NCBI GenBank assembly: GCA_028274465.1
Contig: CM051456.1
Coordinates: forward strand, 1,179,545 to 1,243,544
Origin: Plantago ovata
Taxonomy: Eukaryota > Streptophyta > Magnoliopsida > Lamiales > Plantaginaceae
Direction: 5' to 3'
DNA: 64,000 nt
Shown here: positions 39,098-50,717 of the stretch, one piece after another
Position numbering within the stretch: the stretch's first letter is position 1
How the letters are laid out: every line of letters starts with the position of its first letter
Translations under genes and position numbers: made by a program
Notes under the pieces: model-generated
What the model was told of the DNA's origin: nothing
What the model saw: only the letters and a program-made list of their open reading frames with translations
The model's database searches: none

Positions 39098-40155
39098 TAC
39101 TGATGGTACATTGCAAGCTCTTCTCATGTTGATGTTTGAATGTGTAATTAAGAGCTAGCTAGAGTGTGTAATTTGCTTGTTAGGATGATGATATGTTGTT
39201 CAGTTAGAAATGGTTTGTGGATTAATTACTTTGGTAAATTGTTACTTCTTGTAGTCCTTACTCTTTGGTTCTTTCTGTATGTATTTAAGTGTATTTCAAG
39301 ATTGGTTTTCATGTGCAAAATTTGATTACTTGCAAGTGCTGAATTTCGATATCAGGTCTGAAATTTTCAAGGTAGAAGTAGAACTGTTTTATTTGTAGTA
39401 AAAAAAAACACTAGGCAAACCTGAACGGACTGAATCATACTGTTTGTCACTCATTTTAAGTCCTCCATTTTCAGCTCTAAATCAGCTCTTTGCTCTAATA
39501 CTCATTTTAGGCTCTTGTACTACATTATAAACAGTACTCATCTGTTTTTTAAGATAATTTACGTTTGATTTTAAAACTGATTTATAAAAGGTTGGTATAA
39601 TAATTGTAGTGTTTGGTTTAGTGGTAGGACCCACAATAATAAATTTGTGAGATAAACATTTGTCAAAAACGTTAAACAATATAGAACGAAAATACGTAAA
39701 CAATTTTTTTTTAAAATGAGTAATTTTTCAATTGTGTGTTTGATTTGCTCAAAATAAAGCTATTTCACTTACTCTGGTAACAGTAAAATAATCATAAGGT
39801 GTTGTTTGGTTTGGATAAATGGACAACCAAATGAATTAATTAATCATATGTAATCTGTCGGTTCGTGGGTCATCACTTTCACATTATTTCTCTGATATTT
39901 TCCGAATATGACAGCAGATTTTTAATTATTCCACTCCAAAATAGTATTAACACTCTTGTGGCTAAGCTTTAAAGCAAGACTTCCCTCCAAACTCAAGTGG
40001 CTCAAAAGCAGAGTTCAATAGAGAATGCAAAGCTAAACAGAACCACTTATATATATACATACACACTATGTCAAAAACATGGAACTTAATTCCATATATA
40101 TAGGCCATGCAGTAGTGTATAGAAGATAAACAGTTAACAAAAACTCAGTGAAGAA
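39098..40155. other. Spacer between the ERD4 copies
   Basis: Contains ERD4-1 3' UTR, a dispersed repeat at about 39478-39700 (CTCTTTGCTCTAATACTCAT recurs at 58510, and the remainder matches 22990-23080 in inverted orientation), and the ERD4-2 promoter with TATATATACAT at about 40051. No gene is seen. Confidence 0.55.
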
Positions 40156-43100
40156 ATGGATTTCAGATCGTTTTTGACATCGTTAGGGACGTCGTTTATA
40201 ATATTCGTGATTCTTATGCTCCTTTTCACTCTGCTTGCTCGGCAGAAGAGTAACGGTGTCATTTACTACCCGAACAAGATTCTCCAGGGTTTGGATCTCC
40301 AGTCGACCAGGAACCCGTTTGCTTGGATCCATGACGCGGTTAGCTCCACTGAGGCTGATATTTTGAGGCTTTCTGGTGTTGATACTGCTGTCTACTTTGT
40401 CTTCCTCTCCACTGGTATGGTTTTCGACTAATCTTGCTAGCTGTTTTATGCAAATTTTGTTAAACCTTTGGCTTGTTTGTTACTACCTCCATTTCATTAA
40501 TAACTTCCTAAGGGGACTATTCATCGCGACCTTTGACCACGTATAACTCCTAAATTACATTCGAGAAAAATATAATAAAATTATATTATGAAATTAAATG
40601 GAGTATATTTTCATAATCAACTTTTAATTTATATTGATACAGTTTAATTTAAAAGTTATACGTGGTCAAAGGTCGCGATGAATAGTTCTCTTAGAAAGTT
40701 ATTAATGAAACGGAGTAGTATTTCTTTAGCTTTTTTAGCTTCTGTTTGATATAATCTGTTGCTATATAGTACTGGTTAATGAAGCCTAATTGGCCTAATG
40801 ACTTGCTCAAGTATATATAAGAACTAGTAAACAATAAGTTCATAATGTATGTATATATTCTTGAAATATCATCATCAGTTTGTGTCTTTAAGTGTGCTGC
40901 TGATCATGATCATTTGATCACACTTGGATTTTTACGTTTTTCTTCTCACCGGTTACATCAATGTTTCGTGCTTAATCAGCTATCGTCTAACAGAATTCTG
41001 GTAACTTAAGTATCTAAGTGACTGGTTTGTTTTGCAATTGATGCAGTGCTGGGAATATTGGTGCTGTCTGGCGTTTTTCTGCTTCCGGTTCTTCTACCAA
41101 TCGCGTACACTGAACGTACTGTGGTGATGAGGGCAAATGAGAGCACCAGTCATGGAAGTTTCAATGATCTTGACAAGCTATCTATGGGCCATATTCAAGT
41201 CTGTACTCATCTCTTTCATTCCTAAATGATCATTCTTTCATTAGCCCATGCTCGATTAGAAAACACGGATACGTACATTGACATCTTGTTAATTTCCTTT
41301 TTGATCTGCATAACAGCAAAGAAGTCCGCGGTTGTGGGCTTTCTTTATAGCAGCATACTGGGTTTCGTTTGTGACGTATTGCTATCTATGGAAAGCATAC
41401 AATCATGTTGCGGAGCTTAGAGCAGCAGCACTCGAGTCTCCTGAAGTCAAGCCTGAGCAGTTTGCAGTTCTTGTTCGAGACATACCGAAGGTCGATTCCA
41501 AGGGTAAAAGTTCGATTAAAGAACAGGTGGACTCGTATTTTATGACAATCTACCCTGATACATTTTACAGGTCAATGGTGATCACAAACATTAGCCAGGT
41601 ACATTGTTTCATGCCATCTCTATTGAAAACTTACATTTGCAAAACTTTGTAGTAATTGATGATCTATGACAGGTAAACAGGATTTATGAGAAGTTGCAAG
41701 GATACAAAAGGAAGCTCGCACGAGCTGAAGCTGTGTATTCAGAATCGAAAAAAGATGGTAGTAATCCTGAAGGAACAAGACCAACTATCAAAACCGGCTT
41801 TCTAGGGCTTATCGGTGCAAAGGTTGACGAAATGGAGTACTACGCAGAGAAGATAAAAGATTTGGCCCCGATACTTGAAGCTGAACGAAAACTCACTCTC
41901 AAGGAGAAACAGCAACGTGCTGCCATAATCTTCTTTAACGACAGGATTACCGCAGCTTATGCTTCACAAAGTCTGCATGATAAGGCTGTTGATTCGTGGA
42001 CAGTCACATCTTCTCCACAAGCCCGTGAATTGATATGGACAAATCTTCGTAAAGGACTATACGAGAGGAGGATTCAACAATATATCATCTACTTCATCGT
42101 GTTCTTGACCATTTTCTTCTACGTAATACCTGCTGGATTCATTACTGCATTCACCACCCTGGATTCTATGGAGAAATATCTTCCATTCTTGAGACCTGTC
42201 CTGAGACAAGCTTCAATCAGGACAGCTTTGGAGGCCTATTTGCCTCAACTGGTGCTTTTAATCGTCTTGGCTATATTGCCAATGTTTCTTTTGTTTCTAT
42301 CCAGGGCCGAAGGAATCTCTTCTCAAAGCCATGCTCAACGAGCTGCATCCGGGAAGTTCTTCTATTTCTCAGTTCTAAATGTGTTCCTTGGCGTTACGTT
42401 GGGTCAGTCGCTTTTCTCTACGTTGAAGAGGGTTCAAGAGCAACCGGTCTCAGTTGTGTCTGTACTTGGAAGCAGCCTCCCTGGAAGTGCTAATTTCTTC
42501 TTGACTTTTGTTGCTCTCAAGTAAGATTTTCGGTTCGTTTCCTGTTTATCATTTCCTGTTCTGTCTCCGTCTTAACATAGCTTCGATTTGTTTACAGGTT
42601 CTTTGTTATCTACGGTTTCGAGTTATCAAGAATAATCCCTTTAATAATATTCCAAATCAAGAAAAGGTTCCTTTGTAGAACAGAAGCTGAGGTGAAAGAA
42701 GCTTGGGCTCCTGGTGGTCTTGGATATGCAATTAGAATCCCTGCTGATATGCTTATCGTTACAATTTGCATCTGCTACTCTGTCATCGCGCCTCTTATTA
42801 TTCCATTCGGCATAGTTTACTTTGGCCTGGGATGGCTTATTCTGCGCAATCAGGTAACATTTCCAGAAATTCTTGTTACCTTTTCTTTGAACAGCATCTT
42901 ATCTGAGCTGAACGATGCATGATACATCGTTCAGTTCAGATAGCATCTTATGTGGATGAATTACAATCATAGTGTATAACATCTATTGGCCTTATTATTC
43001 TTATACAAACAACAGGTTCTCAACGTGTTGGTTCCTTCATACGAAACGTATGGGAGATACTGGCCACATATCTACACGCGAATCATGGCTTCGCTGATCC

Positions 43101-43402
43101 TGTTCCAAGTCACAATGCTGGGTTATTTTTCTATAAAGGTATTTTTCTACACCCCCCTCATGATCCCACTTCCCATTTTGTCATTCATCTTCGTCTTCGT
43201 TTGCAACAAGAAACACTACCGGTTTTTCCAATCCACCGCTCTTCTTGTTGCCTGCCAAGAACCGAAAGAAACACCGAACATGGAAGACGTTTTCTGGTCA
43301 TTTGTGCCAGCTGCCTTGAGGTCTGATGGCATAGCCGACGAGGATCAGTCCGTAAATGCTCTGTCTCCTGTTTCTAGAGCTGCTGCAGAATTGCCTGTTT
43401 GA
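40156..43402 (+). CDS. ERD4: ERD4-like membrane protein 2 (CSC1-like/OSCA family)
   Basis: Tandem paralog of the preceding gene, also exactly 727 aa. Six exons in frame: 40156-40414, 41047-41198, 41317-41598, 41673-42520, 42598-42853, 43016-43402. The extra intron (41599-41672, 74 bp) splits the cytosolic loop just after VITNISQ, a point where copy 1 is uninterrupted. Same TM pattern: SFIIFVILMLLFTLLA, VLGILVLSGVFLLPVLLPIA, YIIYFIVFLTIFFYVIP, GSSLPGSANFFLTFVAL, FGLGWLILRNQ. The C-terminal tail differs most between copies. Intron 1 carries a Stowaway MITE and intron 5 a strong hairpin. Both copies look functional. Confidence 0.96.
40483..40718. mobile_element. Stowaway-like MITE in ERD4-2 intron 1
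   Basis: TA borders (40481-40482, 40719-40720); inverted repeats starting CTACCTCCATTTCATTAATA and, at the other end, TACTCCGTTTCATTAATAAC. Same family as 19202-19438, with the central part in opposite orientation relative to the ends. Confidence 0.9.
42901..42941. repeat. 17-bp inverted repeat (hairpin) in ERD4-2 intron 5
   Basis: ATCTGAGCTGAACGATG (42901-42917) pairs with 42925-42941, with one mismatch and a 7-base loop. AGCATCTTA borders it on both sides as a direct repeat. Copy 1 has no equivalent in the same intron. It may be a small insertion with a 9-bp duplication. Confidence 0.75.
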
Positions 43403-45372
43403 TGTAGATTGATCCATTTTTGGAGCTGTAATTACAGAATTTGGAGTGAACAGGCTTCTGTTTTTCAAGTCGTCATTACATGTAAGGATTTTGTTTGATG
43501 TGCAAATTTTGATCTCTTGCAAGTTAACAAACTTTCTCATGAATGAATGAAATATCACATTTTGTGAAGTTCTTGGTGTATAAAACAGTTTCGAATATTC
43601 ATATGTTTTATTCAGATTTTTTACGTATTTTTTTTGTAGTTCATTTTTTAATAAACTGTATTTGTGTTTATTTTTTTGACAATCTAAACGGATGAGTACG
43701 TTTCAAGTGGGCGGAATATTTTAATCCGTTACTGCGCGGTTGGTGATGTTGAGATGAAATAACCAGCTAGATAGTTCCTTCCAATCCACAAAACAGTTGA
43801 AGCTAAGTCATCATAGTAGTTAGTTCTAAAAGTCAAGAAGCTAGTGTTGAATTGAATAGAGTACAACAAATATAATACGAATGCAATTTATGATTTGCCA
43901 TATCGACTTATCAAAAGGTTTCAAATTCAACGTCTAATGATGTCAATTAGTTGTTTGAGAGTTGTTCAAATGTCTACTCTTCACCATCAAAAGCAATACT
44001 ATATTTTATATCTCCAACTACTCCTTTCACATCTTATTATCTTATATATATTACGCGTTTGGTTTATAATTTTATCTAGATAATGAATTTTTGGATAAAC
44101 GGATGAACAGTGATTTGGAGCAGATCATACGCCAGATAATTCGGTCGGTTTGGTCCAAATATGGTTGGATAATCCGACAGATAATGGGCTTCATGGTCCA
44201 ATTATCTGGGATAACCAAATCCCATTTGGCTCAATTGTGAGATAATCCGACATTGTTGATAAAGAAGGGAGGAGCTCACATGGTGGGGTAGCGGCGATGA
44301 CATCACCGCACATCACGGATAATGGCCATTATTCGGCTGGAAGACGGGATAAAGAGAATGGAAGATAACGGATAATCGATTGCCAACTCATCCGTCCCAG
44401 CCAATCACAGAGCTGCCCGCCGTGATTATCCCGGTCACGTCGTTCTCTTTCTCTCCCGATTATCTGTCGATCAAACGGAGAAACCGTATTCTCCTACAGT
44501 GTTTTATCCCATTTATCCGCTAAACCAAACGCGTCCATAGAGTACACTAACTAAGAATTATTTTTATATGGAAACAATCAGTTCAATTCAAGTTAATTAG
44601 CATTTATCGTTACATTCACTTCGGTGCAAAATAATTTAGATGAATTCAGTCCAATTTTAATTTTTCAAACGAAAAAAAAAAAAAAAAAACTTAAATCAGA
44701 ATAAACACGTAAACTAGTGATTTGAAAAAGAAAAAAACGAAAGAGATATAACATTAATTTATAACGTTCCAATAGAAATACAAATTGTTCCGATATTTCC
44801 ATATATGGCCTTCTACACCGGCCAAGTTCTTGGGAACTAGTATAATGGATCAGATCTCATCATAGCGGCTGATTTTTTGGCCGGAAAGCTGGTAGATGTC
44901 CCTTTCTTTTAATCTCTGTGCCACACTAGCATATAGCATCTTTAACATTTTACGACGTGTTTTTTTATGGAGAAGTTGAAGTTGCAAACACAATCGTAAA
45001 ATAAACTGTTTAACTTACAACTACTTCGATTACAGAGAGAGAAAAATAACGAATCAAGAATCAAATCTTTTGCTTAATATAATAGTTGACTTACAACGTG
45101 ACGAAACAAAAATAAATAATAAAATAAAAAATCTGTTTCCAAAAAGAGTACAGCTATGGGTTCGTGGAAGATTCACCAAGTCACATGACCTTAGCCGAAA
45201 CAGACGCGTGAGGAACATTATTTATAACATTATTGGTCAATTCAATTCCTAACACTTTTTATATAGTCAATTTCATAAAAATAACACTTTGAAATTTTGA
45301 ATAGTCTCGTTTCCCATGCTTTTTATTCTTCTCAACAACACTATTAGAATATTTCATTATCTCACCTTATTA
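43403..45372. other. Spacer with a MITE
   Basis: ERD4-2 3' UTR, then AT-rich sequence, then the MITE at 44053-44534, then the PLA1 promoter. No gene is recognised. Confidence 0.6.
44053..44534. mobile_element. 482-bp MITE with 14-bp perfect terminal inverted repeats
   Basis: Ends are ACGCGTTTGGTTTA and its exact complement. The interior is rich in GATAAT/ATTATC words in both orientations (for example GGATAATCCGACAGATAAT), suggesting an extended foldback. The GCGTTTGG end resembles Tourist/Harbinger-type MITEs. No clear target duplication is seen, so the superfamily is uncertain. Confidence 0.75.
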
Positions 45373-45384
45373 TATATATAAATA
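45373..45384 (+). promoter_or_regulatory. TATA box of the PLA1 gene
   Basis: TATATATAAATA about 52 bases upstream of the ATG, followed by a CT-rich leader (CACTCTTTCCATCACAATC). The spacing implies a leader of roughly 25-30 bases. Confidence 0.7.
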
Positions 45385-45435
45385 CACTTCCATACACTCT
45401 TTCCATCACAATCTCTCAAACCTCTCTGCCACAAA

Positions 45436-46899
45436 ATGGCCACCAAAAACTTACTCCACACCCTCCCCACCACCCATACCCGCCGCGTTCCGTCCGCCAC
45501 GTGGGCGGACGAAGCCGTGAAATTCAGGCGAATCCGGTTCCAAAACCCATCGACCAATAAGGCCATCAAGCTGGCCGAGTCGTGGTCCAACATGTTACAA
45601 CTCAACATCGAAAAGAGCCTCTACCGTTCGAATGCAAACGTTCCGAGCCTCGAGGAGAAGCACGATACGCCAACTATGTCGCCGAAGGAGAATATATCCG
45701 ACATGTGGCGGGAAATCCACGGTTGCAACGACTGGGACGAGCTTCTCGACCCGCTACACCCGCAACTTAGGCGGGAGATTGTGAAGTACGGAGAATTCGC
45801 GCAAGCGAATTATGACGCTTTCGATTTCGACCCGTGTTCGGAGTACTGCGGGAGTTGCATGTACAATAGGAACAAACTTTTTGACGTGCTAGGCCTTGAT
45901 AAAAGTGGCTATAGCGTGACTAAGTACATTTACGCCATGTCGCAAATCGACTTGCCTCAATGGGTGCAAAAGTCGCGGTTTGCCAACACGTGGAGTAAAG
46001 ATTCGAATTGGATCGGGTTCGTGGCCGTTAGTGATGACGAAGAGTCCGCGCGGATAGGGAGACGGGACATAATCGTGTCGTGGCGGGGCACGGTGATGCC
46101 GTCGGAGTGGTACGACAATATGCAACGTCAATTGGAGTCGATTGGAAATGATGAAGCTAAAGTGGAACATGGGTTTCTTAGCATTTACACTTCTAAGTGT
46201 GATAGTACAAGGTACAACAAGTCAAGCGCCTCGGAGCAAGTCATGGTAGAGGTCAAGAAGTTAGTAGAGCACTACCAAAAAAGAGGTGAACAAGTTAGCC
46301 TAACCATCACGGGCCACAGTTTAGGGGGCGCGTTGAGCCTTTTGAACGCGTACGAGGCCGCGAAAAACTTTCCGGGTTTGCCCATAAGCGTTCTCTCGTT
46401 TGCGGCCCCACGGGTCGGGAACATTGCTTTCCGCGATGAGTTATACCATATGGGTGTCAAAACATTACGTGTGACACTGAAACAAGATGTGGTGCCGCGG
46501 ATGCCTGGAATAGTGTTTAATGAAGGTTTACAAAAGTTTGATGACTTTACGGGCACGTTGGAGTGGGTCTACACTCATGTCGGAGTCGAGTTGAAGCTTG
46601 ATGTGAGGGATTCTCCGTACTTGAAGAAAGGTTTGAATTTAATCGGTTTTCATATGCTAGAGACGTATCTACATTTGGTAGACGGATTTCATAGTAGCGG
46701 GTCGGGTTTCCGGGCGGATGCAAAGAGGGATGTGGCTTTGGTGAACAAGGATTGTGATATGTTAGTGGATGAGTTGATGATTCCACCAAATTGGTACCAG
46801 TTGGCTAATAAGGGTTTGGTAAGGAACCATTACGGTAGATGGGTCAAACCAAAAAGAGATCCGGAAGATATACCATCTCCTAGTGTAGATAGGGTTTGA
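45436..46899 (+). CDS. Phospholipase A1, PLA1-I gamma type (class 3 lipase)
   Basis: Hydrolyses the sn-1 acyl chain of phospho- or galactolipids. Family members sit in chloroplasts and some feed jasmonate or wound signalling (family knowledge). Single exon, 487 aa, comparable to the roughly 510 aa family length. Seen: an N-terminus rich in Thr, Arg and Ser that could be a transit peptide; the family start block MWREIHGCNDWDELLDPLHP and REIVKYGEFAQANYDAFDFD; GRRDIIVSWRGT; the lipase elbow GHSLGG with Ser295; Asp351 in KQDVVP; His413 in YLHLVDG. All three catalytic residues are therefore present. ATG choice: a TATA box lies about 50 bases upstream and no earlier in-frame ATG lies nearby. Higher GC than its surroundings. 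Fragments of a second copy are at 52.8-53.5 kb. Confidence 0.93.
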   Translation: MATKNLLHTLPTTHTRRVPSATWADEAVKFRRIRFQNPSTNKAIKLAESWSNMLQLNIEKSLYRSNANVPSLEEKHDTPTMSPKENISDMWREIHGCNDWDELLDPLHPQLRREIVKYGEFAQANYDAFDFDPCSEYCGSCMYNRNKLFDVLGLDKSGYSVTKYIYAMSQIDLPQWVQKSRFANTWSKDSNWIGFVAVSDDEESARIGRRDIIVSWRGTVMPSEWYDNMQRQLESIGNDEAKVEHGFLSIYTSKCDSTRYNKSSASEQVMVEVKKLVEHYQKRGEQVSLTITGHSLGGALSLLNAYEAAKNFPGLPISVLSFAAPRVGNIAFRDELYHMGVKTLRVTLKQDVVPRMPGIVFNEGLQKFDDFTGTLEWVYTHVGVELKLDVRDSPYLKKGLNLIGFHMLETYLHLVDGFHSSGSGFRADAKRDVALVNKDCDMLVDELMIPPNWYQLANKGLVRNHYGRWVKPKRDPEDIPSPSVDRV

Positions 46900-48670
46900 T
46901 TTTTATTTTTATTTTTTTGAAATTTTAATTATTAACATCTCTAACTGTAATTTGTAAGAATTGATGTGATTTGTTACGCACTTAAGCGCGCTCCACGACT
47001 TTCTTCCTCCTAAGATCTTTCTTTTTTTATTCATCAAAGTTCATAATTCTTCGATTAAATTTGGCGATTGTATTACAAGTTGGTCATACGTACTCATACT
47101 AATCTTATTTACGGTACATATGCCTCGGATAATATATATGGCAATCAATTTTGAAACCAACACAGAGTGCCGTAGAATAAACAATTCGGATCCAACTATA
47201 AGATTAATCAAAATATTATGCAACTCAATTAAGGCAAAAATAGATGTAAAATCATTACATTATATCTGATCCAGACTAATTTAATAAGCCATGAATTTAT
47301 ATAGGACATGATTTTAATAAGATAACAGCGAGCAACATTATGATATTGAACAAACCAATCATGTGTTGAGTTTTAATGTAAAACTTTTAAAGCATTGATG
47401 ACATTTCACTGTCTACAATAAAAAGTGAACAAATACTCTCACTGTCTACATTTCACTCTAAAATATATAATAAAATGAGGCATATGCATGCAGTCCAGCA
47501 TAGGTTTAAAGCTGTACATGAAAGTTTGAATTTTTGTTTTCTCCAGTTTTTTGACAGACAACGGCTACTTACAACCATTTTCAACCTGACTCGTATGGCC
47601 AATGGAGAAGGCTCCACACTAGGACACTCATATTTGACATTGAGCTGGTCAGCCTGAGGCATTAATGAATGGACTATTTAAGATCAATCTCTAAATCTGC
47701 AACAAAGGATTCATTACTACTCCTGTCGGTATACTTCTCAGATTCCTTCCTAGCTCTCATGTGTCGACTCTCTAAGTTCTATAACTATGTCGCAATACTG
47801 GTGGAATATAAGGAAGAAAGTGAGGTAACATGAGCCGTATCATGACATCAAGCAGCCTACTTGAATCAACTAGTTAGAAATTTAATGAATTGAGGGCAAC
47901 AAGTTTGTTGAGTTTCATTTATTCGTGACATAAAAATGATGTAATAAGCTAAAAGCACACTAAATTCTAAATTTCAAAGAAAAGTATGGATCCATGCTAC
48001 TAATCCAAATTATAGGTAGGATTGGGAATGATTTGATTATTATCATCATAATCCACAACTCCATTTATTCCCTACAAACCAGACACATGTGCCAAAAACT
48101 AGGTTGACGGTTCAGTTCTTTCTTTAATGAAGACACTGAAATTTAACACGACCACCACCTACAGACTTTCTGGACCAACTACATCATGCAATATAAGGAT
48201 TCAAAAAATCCCACGGCAACTCTGATGCGGTTGTAACGACATAGTATGACAGTACTTCATCATTATCTGTCAGCGACATTATCAATTGTCAATGGAACTT
48301 AACTCCCTATAAACCCTAGAATTAAAAAAAAATTTAAAAAAAAGAGAGGACAGTACACAAGTTCTAGTGTGGCACAATTTCTTAATGTCGCTCATCATCT
48401 CCTCGCATTTACTCTTAGCCTCTTTCGATTTGATGTCTAATGATTTTTTCATAGAGGCCTTGCTCGAGTAATGAATGTAATGAAGTGATCTTGACTGTGA
48501 TTCCTGGATTTAATAATATAGCTTTAGCTTGACTTTAGATTATAAGCGAACTTATGCATGCATTTTATCATTAATGAATGCATTGTATCATTAATGAATG
48601 AATTAGTTCAATGGGGTAACTGATGTCTCAATTTACATTTTACAGTGGAGTCAAAGCACTTTGATGTCCC
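46900..48670. other. PLA1 3' region and spacer
   Basis: Includes the PLA1 3' UTR, parts of which (ACTTAAGCGC..., ATTCATCAAA) recur in the fragment at 53.45-53.55 kb. A word at about 47480 (GCATATGCATGCAGTCCAG) resembles the 3' end of the beta-galactosidase pseudogene at about 54066, but too briefly to call. No gene is recognised. Confidence 0.5.
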
Positions 48671-50150
48671 GGACCATGTTGTGAACGCATCATATCAACT
48701 TCCTATGGATTTACCGTAACCCGTGGAGAAGCAACTGAAATTTTTTCCAGGTGGGATCTTATTAAAGTTATGAAATTGTTATACTTGCTTCAGAACAGAT
48801 GCAATATGCAAACAGTTGGCTGGAAAAATTGTTTTGCCATAATATAGCTCGTCCAAGGGTACAATATATGACAAGGGTACAATATATGACAAGAGGATAG
48901 TATGCATAATTTGAAAATATACTTTGTTAAATGGTAATCACAAATGAAGAAGATAGTTGCTCGTTGTGCGCGGAGATTGGAAAATGTTCATTATGATTTG
49001 TATATTACTTCATTTACGGGAAGCGCATGTATATTCTTCTTCTTTTTTTTGTATTTATTAGAATTATATATTTGAGAACTAATGAAATGGTCAATGGAAA
49101 TCGGAAACCTATTTATATTCTTAGTATTGTTTCTTGTAGATATAACCATCTTATATATTTAAAGTAATATAATAAGTCGGTTGATTTACCAAATTGATTG
49201 ACCTACCAATCATTTTAATCCGTTGATCTTGCTTATCCAATTTCAATCTGATGCGTACATGTGTCATTAGTTAATTAAAAGATGAAGGGTTCGAATCCTG
49301 TTGGCGTGATTTTTCTCCATTATTTTTATTATTATTTTTATTGAAGGTGTTTGGTTCGAATCTTGTTGGCGTGATTTTTCTCTATTATTTGTATCATTAT
49401 TTTAGTTGAATGTGTTGGGTTCGAATCTCATTGACGTAATTTTTTTCTTTTTTATTTATTCTCTTCTTAAATTTTTATTTTTTAATATAAAGTTGTATGA
49501 CGTATTATACTTAATTTTAAAAATAACCATGATGATATGTTCTTATAAAAAAGACATACTTCCTCCGTCCAATAATAAATGTAACACTTGACTTTGTTGA
49601 CTTTTTCGATGGTCATTTTGACCTTAAATTATTCTTAAATCATACGATAAAAATAACTAAAAACATCATATTATGAAACTAGAATGTTTATATGAAGCAC
49701 TTGACAATATATTCAACTGACGAAGAATATCAATTAACATGCGAAAAAGATGCATTGCAGATTTTGAAGTTTAATGTTTCCAAAGTCTAGAGATGTATCT
49801 GATGGTTCTTAACTCATCGGAAGTATACTTTTCGTATGTCTAATATAGTTCAATTCAAAACTATTAATTGCATAACTACAAAAACTATATACATTTATAC
49901 CACACCATTTATATTAAGTTTAATTACTCAATTAGTTATTTTTTTATTTTATTACGTTTGAAGTCATTATGTGAAGATTATATATTCACTCCATTTATTT
50001 CAATATATTATTTAATAAAATAATAATGTTTTACAAGATTACGCTTCACACGCGTAGCGTGTGACGCGGTTCCTAGTATATACTACAACTAATGAAATGG
50101 TAAAAAAACTTTCTATAACTTTTTAGTCTTTATATATTCGGAAACTAATG
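48671..50150. repeat. Dispersed repeat R1, copy 1, interrupted by a Helitron
   Basis: 48671-49157 plus 50077 onward matches 52126-52690 almost base for base, including GTGAACGCATCATATCAACT, the doubled GGGTACAATATATGACAA and TTGCTCGTTGTGCGCGGAG. The match is broken only by the insertion at 49158-50076. What R1 is, I cannot say: no long frame and no termini recognised. Confidence 0.85.
49158..50076 (+). mobile_element. Non-autonomous Helitron, 919 bp
   Basis: Ends in a perfect 7-bp stem, 3-nt loop hairpin (CACACGC-GTA-GCGTGTG, 50047-50063), followed 9 bases later by CTAG and a host T, the Helitron 3' terminus. There is no target duplication. The paralogous site at about 52600 reads straight through (CATCTTATATA joined to TATATACTACAAC). 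The exact 5' base is ambiguous by a few positions because the target is AT-repetitive. No Rep/helicase sequence. Inside are three tandem segments of about 65 bp each with GGTTCGAATC (about 49289, 49352, 49419) and a truncated Stowaway end (about 49560). Confidence 0.85.
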
Positions 50151-50717
50151 GAATGGTTTAAAACTTGGGGCTTTATATTCTCAGGTCGGCTCTGTACCGA
50201 CCTAAACTCAGGTCTTCATTCAATAGTTGCCATGTGGCGCTTAATTTAATCTCATCCATTCATTTCGGTTCAAAGTCATTTTTGGTACGATGGATTATAA
50301 TTAATTTTCTTTAATATTAAAAATCACCACAAAATACAAATTAACTATAATGCCCTTAATTTCAATTTATATGATTACATATCCGTAAACCTTATTAATT
50401 AATCTTAAATACAAATCAAGGTTAATTGATCACAATTAATTTATCCATTTTAATGATACATAAACTATCGAACACTTCTAAATAATATATTTCGTAGCTA
50501 AAAAAATAAGTCTCTGTTATTGTCCTCTACAAATGTTGATAGCTAGTGCAATTAGATAATTAGATTATGAAAAATGAATATTCCATTGAATTGTTGTTGA
50601 AATTAATTTGATATATATTGGTTAATTTTAATTTTAGTTAAAGTAAATTTTTATTTTTAATTTAATACTTATAAAATAGTAATAACTTATTTAAATTATT
50701 TAAATGAATTTTTTTCA
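50151..50717. other. AT-rich spacer
   Basis: No gene. It ends where homology to the block at 58.9 kb begins. Confidence 0.6.

Noticed and set aside
45889..46170. Antisense frame of 93 codons within the PLA1 gene (and others at 46272-46789)
   Set aside because: Shadow of a GC-richer coding region; the sense strand holds all lipase motifs.
47453..47662. Minus-strand frame of 69 codons near 47.5 kb as a beta-galactosidase piece
   Set aside because: Only about 20 bases resemble the end of the BGAL pseudogene; too short to support.
49289..49430. tRNA gene suggested by repeated GGTTCGAATC
   Set aside because: Only the B-box-like word is present, three times in tandem. There is no A box at the right distance and no cloverleaf can be drawn.
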